Shown here: piece after piece, positions 26,833-34,125 of the stretch
Layout of the letters: every line of letters starts with the position of its first letter
Numbering within the stretch: position 1 is the stretch's first letter
Origin: a bacterium HR33
GTDB lineage: Bacteria; Gemmatimonadota; Gemmatimonadetes; Gemmatimonadales; GWC2-71-9
Assembly: GCA_002923375.1 (NCBI GenBank)
Contig: BEIJ01000001.1
Coordinates: 1,302,001-1,366,000, forward strand
DNA length: 64,000 bases
Reading direction: 5' to 3'
Notes under the pieces: model-generated
Seen by the model: the letters and a program-made list of their open reading frames with translations, nothing else
Told to the model about the DNA's origin: nothing
The model's database searches: none
Translations under genes and position numbers: made by a program

Positions 26833-27179
26833 GGTCAGAACGCGGGTTTACCGTAGTCGAGGTGCTGATAGCGGTGCTGGTGCTCACCGTAGGGCTTTTG
26901 GGCATGGTCACCACCGCCGCTCTGACCACCAGGATGATCGCCCAGGGGCAGCGCTACAGCGAGGCGAGCGCCATAGCCAACGAGCGGTTCGAGATTTTGA
27001 GATCCAGGCCCTGTTCGGAAATGACCGGAGGGTCGGCCCAGGTAGGGCGATTCTCGGTAAGCTGGACGGTTACGCCGGACGCGGCCGATACCTGGCGACG
27101 GGTGGATGTAACCGTGGTCTCGCCGGTGGCGGGCGGAACGCGAACCGACAAATTCACAACCATTATAGCGTGCAGATGA
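26829..27179 (+). CDS. pilV: Minor prepilin, PilV-like
   Basis: A 116-residue prepilin starting with GTG 26829, which overlaps the stop of the previous gene by 4 bases. The leader MRSERG precedes FTVVEVLIAVLVLTVGLLGM; the VEVLIA...GLLG pattern is characteristic of PilV/GspI-type minor pilins. The rest is a small beta domain with two cysteines (RPC and IIAC). It probably joins the minor pilin complex with the FimT-, PilW- and PilX-like proteins. Confidence 0.85.
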   Translation: MRSERGFTVVEVLIAVLVLTVGLLGMVTTAALTTRMIAQGQRYSEASAIANERFEILRSRPCSEMTGGSAQVGRFSVSWTVTPDAADTWRRVDVTVVSPVAGGTRTDKFTTIIACR

Positions 27180-28027
27180 CCATGAATAGACGCGGTTTCA
27201 CTTTGATCGAGCTTCTGGTAGGTCTGGTCCTCACCGGGATAGTATCGGCGGCCATATACCAGCTCTTGGTAAGCAACCAGCGGGTTTACCGGGAGCAGAC
27301 TCAACGGATAGAACTGAACGACAATCTGCGCTCGGCGGTTGCGATTCTGCCGGCGGAGCTTCGGGAGCTGAGCACCATAGACGCAGCGGGGAGCGACATC
27401 ATAGCGATGAACGATTCCACCCTGCGCTACAAGGCGATGCGGAGCTTTTACACGGTTTGCTCTCCGCTGGCTACCGGCTCGACTATCTCCCTGAACCCGA
27501 TGATCGGAGGGTTGCGCCCGCTGGACGCATCCCGGGACTCCATCTTGATCTTTGCCGACGGGAACAGCACCGACGCCCGGGACGACCGCTGGATCCGGGC
27601 CAATGTGGTGTCGGTAAGTTCGGGGACCAACTGTAACGGTGGCCCCAGCGTCGATGTGACTATAAGCGGGGTCACCCTGGGCGCGGTGGACAGCGTCGTC
27701 CAGGGTAGCCCGGTACGGGGCTTCGAGGTCGTGGAGTTTCTGGTTTACCAGGATGCCTACGGGGCCCGCTGGCTGGGGATCCGGCAGTACAGCAAGGGCG
27801 GCACTCCCGGAACGCCCCAGCCCCTTTTGGGCCCGCTGGAGCCGGGAGGACTCAAGTTCACGTACTACAATGCGGCGGGAAACCCGACGACGGACCCAAC
27901 GCAGGTTGTCCGGATCGGAATCACGGTGATCGGGCGCACCCAGCAGCAGGTGAGAAGGCCCGGTGGGGTGATGGACCACGTGGTGGACACCTTGAGCACC
28001 CAGGTGGCGCTCAGGAACAGCAGATAG
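27170..28027 (+). CDS. pilW: Minor prepilin, PilW-like
   Basis: A 285-residue prepilin. GTG 27170, ATG 27176 and ATG 27182 are possible starts; all overlap or nearly overlap pilV and keep the leader NRRG before FTLIELLVGLVLTGIVSAAI. The LVGLVLTGIV pattern and size fit PilW/GspJ-type minor pilins. The globular part is beta-rich (GYPL-like repeats absent), and no lectin or other known domain is recognisable. Coupled to pilV and 38 bp ahead of the PilX-like gene. Confidence 0.84.
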   Translation: MQMTMNRRGFTLIELLVGLVLTGIVSAAIYQLLVSNQRVYREQTQRIELNDNLRSAVAILPAELRELSTIDAAGSDIIAMNDSTLRYKAMRSFYTVCSPLATGSTISLNPMIGGLRPLDASRDSILIFADGNSTDARDDRWIRANVVSVSSGTNCNGGPSVDVTISGVTLGAVDSVVQGSPVRGFEVVEFLVYQDAYGARWLGIRQYSKGGTPGTPQPLLGPLEPGGLKFTYYNAAGNPTTDPTQVVRIGITVIGRTQQQVRRPGGVMDHVVDTLSTQVALRNSR

Positions 28028-28065
28028 ACACTGGAGAACCCTAGCGGCTTCGGCAGGGAGTCACG

Positions 28066-29238
28066 ATGAAAAAGCGTGCAATTGGACGGATCCAATCGGA
28101 GCGAGGGATCGCTCTGGCGGTAGCCATTTTCGCCCTGGTGGTGGTTGGGGGTCTGGTGGGAGGCGCTCTGTTCGTGGGAACTCAGGAACAGCGCATCGGG
28201 CGTAACACCCTCAGGCAGCAGGAAGCCTTTGCTGCGGCCGAGGCTGCAACTCAGGAACTGGTGGCGAGCTGGAACACCCAAGCGTTCAACCAGATGCCGG
28301 TGGGGTCCACGGTAACCACTCAGGGGCAGGCGCCGGACGGCCGGGGATGGTATAGGCGCACGGTACAGCGCCTCAACCAGATGCTCTTTTTGGTGAGCGC
28401 CGAAGGCTTCAGCTCCGACAACAGCTCGCGGCAGCGGGTGGGTATGCTCATGCGGCTCAGGCCGTTCCAGTTCAACATCAATGCGGCCCTCAAGACTCAG
28501 GGCCAGGTGCGCGTGGGCGGGTCGTCTTGGATCAGCGGCCGGGATGCACCGCCTAGCGGCTGGCCGGGGTGCAGCACGCAGCCGATGCTCCCGGGGATCC
28601 GCATGCCCGACCCGAGACAGGTCCAAACCTCGGGCTGCAGCCCTAGAGGAAGCCCCCCCGACTACCCCTGTATCGAAGGTGCACCTCAAGACGTGGTCCA
28701 GGACACCAGCATCACAACCCAGAGCCTGACCGAGGTGGGGGGGATTCCTTTCGATTCATTGAGGCTGTACGCCACCAAGTACATCAGCTGTCCTTCCGGC
28801 TGCAATCTCAAGATCGAGCCCTCGGCCAGCGGAGGGGTGTGTAACACAGGGTTGCAGAGGAACTGGGGTGAACCTTGGGCCCCGGGAACGGCCGGAGCAG
28901 TCAGCGAGTGTTTCAACTACTTCCCCATCATTTACGTCGATGGGAACCTGAGCATTAACCAGAATCGAGGTCAGGGGGTCCTGATCGTAAACGGAAACTT
29001 GGATGTCCAAGGTGGGTTCCAGTTTTACGGCCCGGTCCTAGTGCGGGGGACGATCAAGACCACCGGCACCGGCGGTCACTTCAACGGCGGCGTCATTGCC
29101 GCCAACGTGGAGCTGGAGCAGAACGTGGTTCTGGGGAACGCGGTCATTAACTACTCCAGTTGCGCTCTGATCCGAGCGACGACAGCTTCGGCCACCGCGG
29201 TCCGGGTGAAAGATCGCGCCTGGATCAGCCTCTATTGA
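28066..29238 (+). CDS. Pilus assembly PilX-like minor pilin with long C-terminal beta domain
   Basis: A 390-residue protein. The N-terminus MKKRAIGRIQSERG-IALAVAIFALVVVGGLVGGAL has a prepilin-like Gly and helix but lacks the FTLIE start, as in PilX-type pilins. After EQRIGRNTLRQQEAFAAAEAATQELV, the conserved PilX N-region, comes a long Cys-containing domain. The last ~110 residues read as stacked short strands (YVDGNLSINQNRGQGVLIVNG, VLVRGTIKTTG, GGVIAANVELEQN), resembling a bactofilin-like solenoid. No PilY1 gene follows, so this protein may supply part of the tip function. Confidence 0.8.
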   Translation: MKKRAIGRIQSERGIALAVAIFALVVVGGLVGGALFVGTQEQRIGRNTLRQQEAFAAAEAATQELVASWNTQAFNQMPVGSTVTTQGQAPDGRGWYRRTVQRLNQMLFLVSAEGFSSDNSSRQRVGMLMRLRPFQFNINAALKTQGQVRVGGSSWISGRDAPPSGWPGCSTQPMLPGIRMPDPRQVQTSGCSPRGSPPDYPCIEGAPQDVVQDTSITTQSLTEVGGIPFDSLRLYATKYISCPSGCNLKIEPSASGGVCNTGLQRNWGEPWAPGTAGAVSECFNYFPIIYVDGNLSINQNRGQGVLIVNGNLDVQGGFQFYGPVLVRGTIKTTGTGGHFNGGVIAANVELEQNVVLGNAVINYSSCALIRATTASATAVRVKDRAWISLY

Positions 29239-29272
29239 GGCTCGCTCCAGGGCCATCTGGCAGGCGGGGTCT

Positions 29273-29302
29273 CGGACCGGCGGCCGTCCGGGGGCCGGTC
29301 CG
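29273..29302 (+). terminator. GC-rich hairpin after the minor pilin operon
   Basis: A perfect 9-bp stem CGGACCGGC / GCCGGTCCG with a 12-base loop lies 35 bases after the PilX-like stop. No T run follows, so termination by it is uncertain. Confidence 0.4.
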
Positions 29303-29374
29303 ATACGGGCTGCGTGTGATATAACTCACTGGCCGATAGGTACTTGTGCTGGCTCGGTTAAAGTAGCTTGGAGC

Positions 29375-29403
29375 TTGACAAAAGCGCGGGTGGGCGGTAC
29401 TGT
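29375..29403 (+). promoter_or_regulatory. Probable sigma-70 promoter of the pilMNOPQ operon
   Basis: A perfect TTGACA is followed after 17 bases by TACTGT. A second candidate, an extended -10 TGATATAAC at 29317-29325, lies upstream. Both would serve pilM at 29448. Confidence 0.5.
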
Positions 29404-29447
29404 AGTGGGCCGCTCACCCCTTTTATGTCCTTAAACTGTGGGCAGAT

Positions 29448-30494
29448 ATGGCACTTTTTGGGCTTGGGGGATCGAAAACAACGGTTGGCGTCGATATCGG
29501 CAGCGGTCTGGTGAAGCTGGTCGAGATTCAGCATGGCAAGGAGCCGGTGATCACCAAAGCCTACGCTGCGCCGATGCTTCCCGACGCCATCGTGGAAGGG
29601 GAGATCATGGATCCCTCCGTGGTGGCGGATGCGGTGCGGGGGCTGTTTCAGACTGCGGGGGTGAAGCAGAAAAAGGTCGTGGTGGCGGTAGGGGGGCGGG
29701 ATGTGATCATCCGCAAAATCCAAGTGGATCGGATGAAGGAGTCCGATGCCTATGAGGTGGTGCGCTGGGAGGCCCAGCAGCACATACCCTTCGACATCGA
29801 GGGTGTGGAGCTGGACTTTCAGGTCCTAGACCCCGAGGGCGAGAGTATTCAGATGGACGTCCTGCTGGTGGCGGCCAAGAAGGAGCTGGTGGAGACCAAG
29901 ACGGCGCTGCTGGCGGAAGCGGGGTTAGAGCCGGCGATCGTGGACGTTGACGCCTTCGCCCTTCACAATGCTTTTGAGGTCAACTATCCCGAGGCGATGG
30001 ACGGAGTGGCTGCCCTGGTTCATATCGGACACGAGGTTACGAACATCAACCTCCTTTACAACGGGGTGCCGCTTCTTACCCGGGACTTGAGTGTGGGTAC
30101 CCGCAAATTCCGGGAGGACTTGCAGCGGGAGCGGGGGCTCTCTGCGGAGGATGCCGAGGCGATGTTGCGGGGGTTCGAGAGGACTCCGGAGCTGGACCCC
30201 TACGTACAGAATCGCGGCGAGGAGATCGCAATCGGGGTGGAGCGGGCTGTGGCGTTCTTGCAGTCTTCCTCCAGGGAGGCGGGGGCGATCCAGAAGGCCT
30301 ATTGCTCGGGCGGGGGCGCGAGGATCCCGGGTCTGGCCGAGGTGTTGGGCGATCGACTCCGAGTGCCAATAGAGGTGGCTGATCCGCTGCGGGCCATTCG
30401 GGTAAAGGAAGGGGCCTTCGGCACGGTGCCGGTGGACGAGTTGGCTCCTCTCATGATGCTGGCCGTGGGGCTGGCGCTAAGGAAGCTCAATTAG
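29448..30494 (+). CDS. pilM: Type IV pilus assembly protein PilM
   Basis: A 348-residue actin-like cytoplasmic protein which binds the N-terminus of PilN and links the alignment complex to the motors. The nucleotide-binding fold is clear: TTVGVDIGSGLVKLVEI (phosphate 1), VVVAVGGRDVIIRK (typical PilM strand), AALVHIGHEVTNINLL, and AYCSGGGARIPGL near the end. Size is as expected. It opens the pilM-N-O-P-Q alignment operon, with 20 bp to pilN. Confidence 0.95.
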   Translation: MALFGLGGSKTTVGVDIGSGLVKLVEIQHGKEPVITKAYAAPMLPDAIVEGEIMDPSVVADAVRGLFQTAGVKQKKVVVAVGGRDVIIRKIQVDRMKESDAYEVVRWEAQQHIPFDIEGVELDFQVLDPEGESIQMDVLLVAAKKELVETKTALLAEAGLEPAIVDVDAFALHNAFEVNYPEAMDGVAALVHIGHEVTNINLLYNGVPLLTRDLSVGTRKFREDLQRERGLSAEDAEAMLRGFERTPELDPYVQNRGEEIAIGVERAVAFLQSSSREAGAIQKAYCSGGGARIPGLAEVLGDRLRVPIEVADPLRAIRVKEGAFGTVPVDELAPLMMLAVGLALRKLN

Positions 30495-30514
30495 CCGTGC
30501 GGGACTAGTGTCGC

Positions 30515-31183
30515 ATGATCGAAGTCAACCTGCTTCCGGGTCCCAAGAAGCGAAAGGCCGGTGCCGGCCTGACGCTGCCGGACTTTTCGGCTCTGGCGGC
30601 CAAGGTAAAAGATCCCCTTTTGGCCGGGGCGGTAGGGTCCTGGATCTTGGCCGCCGGGATCATCGCGACGCTCTACACGGTGGAGTCCCGCCGAATCGCG
30701 GCGCTGGAGCAGGAACTGAGACAGGTAGAGCGCAGCGAGCGGCAGTTCAGAGCGCTGATCGCCCAGAAGCAGAAAGAGGAGCAGCTGCGCGATTCTTTGC
30801 TGGCCGAGCTGGAGGCTATAAGGGCCATAGACTCGGACCGCTACAATTGGCCCCATATCCTGGACGAGGTGAGCAAAGCCCTGCCGGACTATACTTGGCT
30901 CGAACGGTTGGCCGTGTTAGCCCCGCCCCCCGGGGAAGACACGCTGGCGGTACAGCGGATCCGGTTCGAAATCGAGGGCCGCACAGCGGACATGGCCGGC
31001 TATACTCGTTTCTTGAGGCAGCTCAACGCTTCGCCTTGGCTGACCGATATCGTCCCCGGCGCGACCCGCGCAGTGGTGGAAGAGGACCGCGCGGTTTTTT
31101 CGTTCAACATAGTCGCCGCCTTTCGGCGCGCCGATTCGGCGTTTATACGGACGGTACCGGTGATCGAGTCGGTGGTGCGCTAG
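30515..31183 (+). CDS. pilN: Type IV pilus assembly protein PilN
   Basis: A 222-residue bitopic inner-membrane protein. The cytoplasmic N-terminus MIEVNLLPGPKKRK carries the NLLP motif that docks into PilM. One membrane helix (~35-58), a coiled coil (~60-95, rich in Glu/Arg/Gln) and a periplasmic ferredoxin-like domain follow. Together with PilO it forms the periplasmic alignment subcomplex. pilO starts 9 bases later. Confidence 0.93.
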   Translation: MIEVNLLPGPKKRKAGAGLTLPDFSALAAKVKDPLLAGAVGSWILAAGIIATLYTVESRRIAALEQELRQVERSERQFRALIAQKQKEEQLRDSLLAELEAIRAIDSDRYNWPHILDEVSKALPDYTWLERLAVLAPPPGEDTLAVQRIRFEIEGRTADMAGYTRFLRQLNASPWLTDIVPGATRAVVEEDRAVFSFNIVAAFRRADSAFIRTVPVIESVVR

Positions 31184-31192
31184 GAGACCGCG

Positions 31193-31798
31193 ATGGCTCT
31201 ATCGGAAAAGGAGCGAAAGCAGCTTCTGGGGTTTTTGATCTTCCTTGCGGCCGTGGCGGTGGTCGGTTTTTGGATGTACTGGCGCGCCCCGGCGGTGGAG
31301 AGAGCCCGGGAGATGCGGGTGAGAATCGATTCGCTGGAGAGGCGGGTAGCCCAGGCTCGCAGGGACTTGGCCGCCGGGTCGGTAGAGGCTTTGAGGCAGC
31401 GGGTAAGGGAATACGAGGCTAGTCTTCAAGTGATGAGGCAACTGGTGCCCAGCGGCGCCGAGGTACCCACTCTGATAGACGACATCTCCAACCGCGCCCG
31501 GGTGAGAGGGGTGGAGATCGCTGAGATCACGCCCTTGGGACTGCAACCCGGTTCCCCGTTCAGCGTGGAGCGCTATCGGCTGGCGGTGGTGGGTAATTAC
31601 GATGCCATAGGCGAGTTCTTGACCGACATAGCCTCGCTGCGGCGGATCATGGTGCCTTTCGGAGTGACCCTCACCCGAGCGCCGGAGCAAGCGGCGCGGA
31701 CTTACGGTGATACCACGGGGTCGCTGGTTGCCGCCACGTTCCAGATCCGGACCTTCGTCAAGCAGCCGGCGGACACAACTGCGAGGGTAGGGAATTGA
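31193..31798 (+). CDS. pilO: Type IV pilus assembly protein PilO
   Basis: A 201-residue inner-membrane protein with a short basic cytoplasmic start, one helix (LLGFLIFLAAVAVVGFWMYW), a coiled coil with SLERRVAQARRDLA, and a periplasmic domain containing VPSGAEVPTLIDDISNRARVRGVEI, the characteristic PilO segment. It pairs with PilN. Its TGA overlaps the TTG start of pilP. Confidence 0.92.
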   Translation: MALSEKERKQLLGFLIFLAAVAVVGFWMYWRAPAVERAREMRVRIDSLERRVAQARRDLAAGSVEALRQRVREYEASLQVMRQLVPSGAEVPTLIDDISNRARVRGVEIAEITPLGLQPGSPFSVERYRLAVVGNYDAIGEFLTDIASLRRIMVPFGVTLTRAPEQAARTYGDTTGSLVAATFQIRTFVKQPADTTARVGN

Positions 31799-32301
31799 AC
31801 AGCACCCGATTTACTTGGGCGTTGGGGCTCGCCGCGGCGATGGCCTGCGGCGGGGAAGAAGCTCCCCCTCCCGGTGCGCCTGCCGCAGTTCCGCCCCCCG
31901 CCCAGCCTGCAGCGGCAGAGGCGGCGTCTCAGGCGCAGCCAGCGGCTACGGATACGGCTGCAGCTTCTCAGGGTACCGGGTTGTTGAGGGAAGTGTTCAG
32001 TTATCGAGGGTCGGGGCGCGATCCTTTCCGGTCGCTTGTGACGACCGGAGCCGTCCGGCCCCTGCTCGAGGACTTGAGGGTAATGGCGATCGTATATGAC
32101 GCCGCCTACCCGGCAAGGAGTGTAGCGATACTGAGAGATACCACTACCAAGAAGCGCTATGACGTGCGGGTGGATGATGAGCTGGGACGGCTGCGCGTGG
32201 TGGCGATCCGTCCCAACGAGGTGGTCTTTTCGATCGAGGAGTTCGGCGTGGAGCGCCAGGTGACCCTGGCCCTCAGGCGCCGGCAGGAGGGAGTCCCATG
32301 A
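31795..32301 (+). CDS. pilP: Type IV pilus lipoprotein PilP
   Basis: A 168-residue lipoprotein with TTG start at 31795 overlapping the pilO stop. The lipobox is around AMACGG. An Ala/Pro/Gln-rich linker (~25-60), poorly conserved in all PilP proteins, is followed by the compact beta domain with FSYRGSGRDPFRSLV, LEDLRVMAIVYD and VDDELGRLRVVAI. PilP connects the PilN-PilO complex to the N-domains of the PilQ secretin, whose gene overlaps by 4 bases. Confidence 0.9.
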   Translation: MNSTRFTWALGLAAAMACGGEEAPPPGAPAAVPPPAQPAAAEAASQAQPAATDTAAASQGTGLLREVFSYRGSGRDPFRSLVTTGAVRPLLEDLRVMAIVYDAAYPARSVAILRDTTTKKRYDVRVDDELGRLRVVAIRPNEVVFSIEEFGVERQVTLALRRRQEGVP

Positions 32302-34106
32302 TGCGGTTCTTGTTGCTCGCCGCCGCCCTGTTGCCGCTGGCGGCGCCCCGAGCCCTTGCGGGGCCAGGCGAGGTGACCGCGGTGAGAGTGCTTTCAGGGC
32401 CGGGACGCGTGGAGGTGGTAATCGAGGTGCGCGGGGGAGTAAGCGTCCAGGACTTCGTGCTGCGGAACCCTGACCGGCTGGTGATCGACGTGCAGGGGGC
32501 CACGCTCGCCGCACCGCGGGTGGCCTATGACGGACAAAACCGCGGCGGCGTCATCAATCTGCGGTACGCCCAATTCCGGCCCGATGTGGTGCGGATCGTA
32601 TTGGAGCTCGAGCGGCTGCAAAGCTACGAGATCCAGCAGGCGGAAGACGTCATCCGGGTGTCGTTCGGGACCGATCGAACCTTTGCCGCCTGGTCTTCTT
32701 CGGACCTCGGCTGGCTCAGGGAAGCGGCCGAGCGGGAGGCTGCGGTACGCCGGGCCGCCTTGGAGCGGGCCGAACAGCAGCTGCCGCAGTCGCAACAGCC
32801 GGCGATAACCGTCTCCTACGACAACGCCAATATCTCCGACGTCATAGCCGGCTTCGCCGCCTTCAGCGGCAAGTCGATCATCGTCGGTAAGGACGTGGAG
32901 GCGACGGTAACCGCCACCATCACCAACCAGCCGTGGGATATCGCCCTCCAGCAAATTCTGCAGGCCCAGGGCCTGTCGGCGAGGGAAGACTACCCCGGGA
33001 TAATTCGGGTGGACGCTCCCCAAACCCTGGCGCAGCTGGACTCGATCGAACCCTTGGTCACCCAGGTCTTCCGGATCAACTACGCCACCGCCGCTGACCT
33101 GGTACAACCGCTGGGAGCGATTCAGTCTCCCAGGGGGAAAATCGTGGCCGACCCCGGAACCAACAGCCTCATCGTCACCGACACGCGAGAGCGGGTGCAG
33201 CGCTACGAGGAGATGATCCGCCAGCTCGACGTTCGCACGCCGCAAGTCTCCATCCAGACCCGGTTGGTTTTCGTGGACCGGAGCGATCTCGAAAATCTGG
33301 GCGTCAAGTACGATCTCGGCTCCCCCACCCAATTCTTCAACCGCCTGGTTCAGCGGCGCGATCCCTCCACCGCGCAACCGGTGGACACCGACGGGGACGG
33401 GGTGCCGGATGCCATTCAGCCCACGGAGTTCTTCGATCCGGAGCAAACGATTATAGATCTGGGAGGGAACTCTCTCTCCGCTCTGGCCAACGCGGAAGCG
33501 ACCATACCGCAGGCCGCTTTGCGCCTGATCTTCTCCACCGCGATCGGAAATTTCAACCTGACGTCGTTCGTGGAAGCTCTGGAAGAAGTGCAGCTCGCCG
33601 ACTTACAGGCCGAACCCCTGATCTCCACGGCCGACAACACTCAGGCCCAAATCCTGGTGGGCGAGCGCACCCCGATCCGGGTGATCGACGTGAGCGCCGT
33701 GGGAGGAACCGGTGCCAACGTACCCCGGGCCACGGTGGACTACCAGGAGACCGGTATCAAGCTCACCGTGACCCCGCACGTCACCAACGATCGCCGGGTA
33801 CTGATGGACATCCGGGCCGAAAACTCCAGCGTGCAGCCCGCCCCGGGAGATCTGGGTTTCACGTTCCAGACGCAAGAGGCGATCGCCAAGCTCCTGGTCA
33901 ATGATGGCGAAACCGCGGTCATCGGAGGGCTGACGGTGACCGAGATCCGGGTTTCCAAAACGGGGATCCCGTTCCTGGTAGACCTTCCCCTCATAGGCCG
34001 GATCTTCGGTTTCACCTCCCGGCGGGAAACCCGGCGTGACCTCTTGATTCTGGTCACTCCGCACATAGTGGACGAGCCTTCGGGCTCCGAGGCGGGGCGC
34101 CGTTAG
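32298..34106 (+). CDS. pilQ: Type IV pilus outer-membrane secretin PilQ
   Basis: A 602-residue secretin forming the outer-membrane pore for the pilus. A Sec signal (ALLPLAAPRALA), one AMIN peptidoglycan-binding domain (~25-130), an STN/N0 domain (ITVSYDNANISDVIAGFAAFSG), an N1 domain (IEPLVTQVFRINYATAADLVQPL) and a secretin core (residues ~340-595) with VSIQTRLVFVDRSDLENLG, LVGERTPIRV and the terminal VPFLVDLPLIGRIF-type signature (here IPFLVDLPLIGRIFGF) are visible. There is only one AMIN domain, where many PilQ proteins have two. Confidence 0.95.
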   Translation: MMRFLLLAAALLPLAAPRALAGPGEVTAVRVLSGPGRVEVVIEVRGGVSVQDFVLRNPDRLVIDVQGATLAAPRVAYDGQNRGGVINLRYAQFRPDVVRIVLELERLQSYEIQQAEDVIRVSFGTDRTFAAWSSSDLGWLREAAEREAAVRRAALERAEQQLPQSQQPAITVSYDNANISDVIAGFAAFSGKSIIVGKDVEATVTATITNQPWDIALQQILQAQGLSAREDYPGIIRVDAPQTLAQLDSIEPLVTQVFRINYATAADLVQPLGAIQSPRGKIVADPGTNSLIVTDTRERVQRYEEMIRQLDVRTPQVSIQTRLVFVDRSDLENLGVKYDLGSPTQFFNRLVQRRDPSTAQPVDTDGDGVPDAIQPTEFFDPEQTIIDLGGNSLSALANAEATIPQAALRLIFSTAIGNFNLTSFVEALEEVQLADLQAEPLISTADNTQAQILVGERTPIRVIDVSAVGGTGANVPRATVDYQETGIKLTVTPHVTNDRRVLMDIRAENSSVQPAPGDLGFTFQTQEAIAKLLVNDGETAVIGGLTVTEIRVSKTGIPFLVDLPLIGRIFGFTSRRETRRDLLILVTPHIVDEPSGSEAGRR

Positions 34107-34125
34107 GGCGCGGGAGGCGACATCT

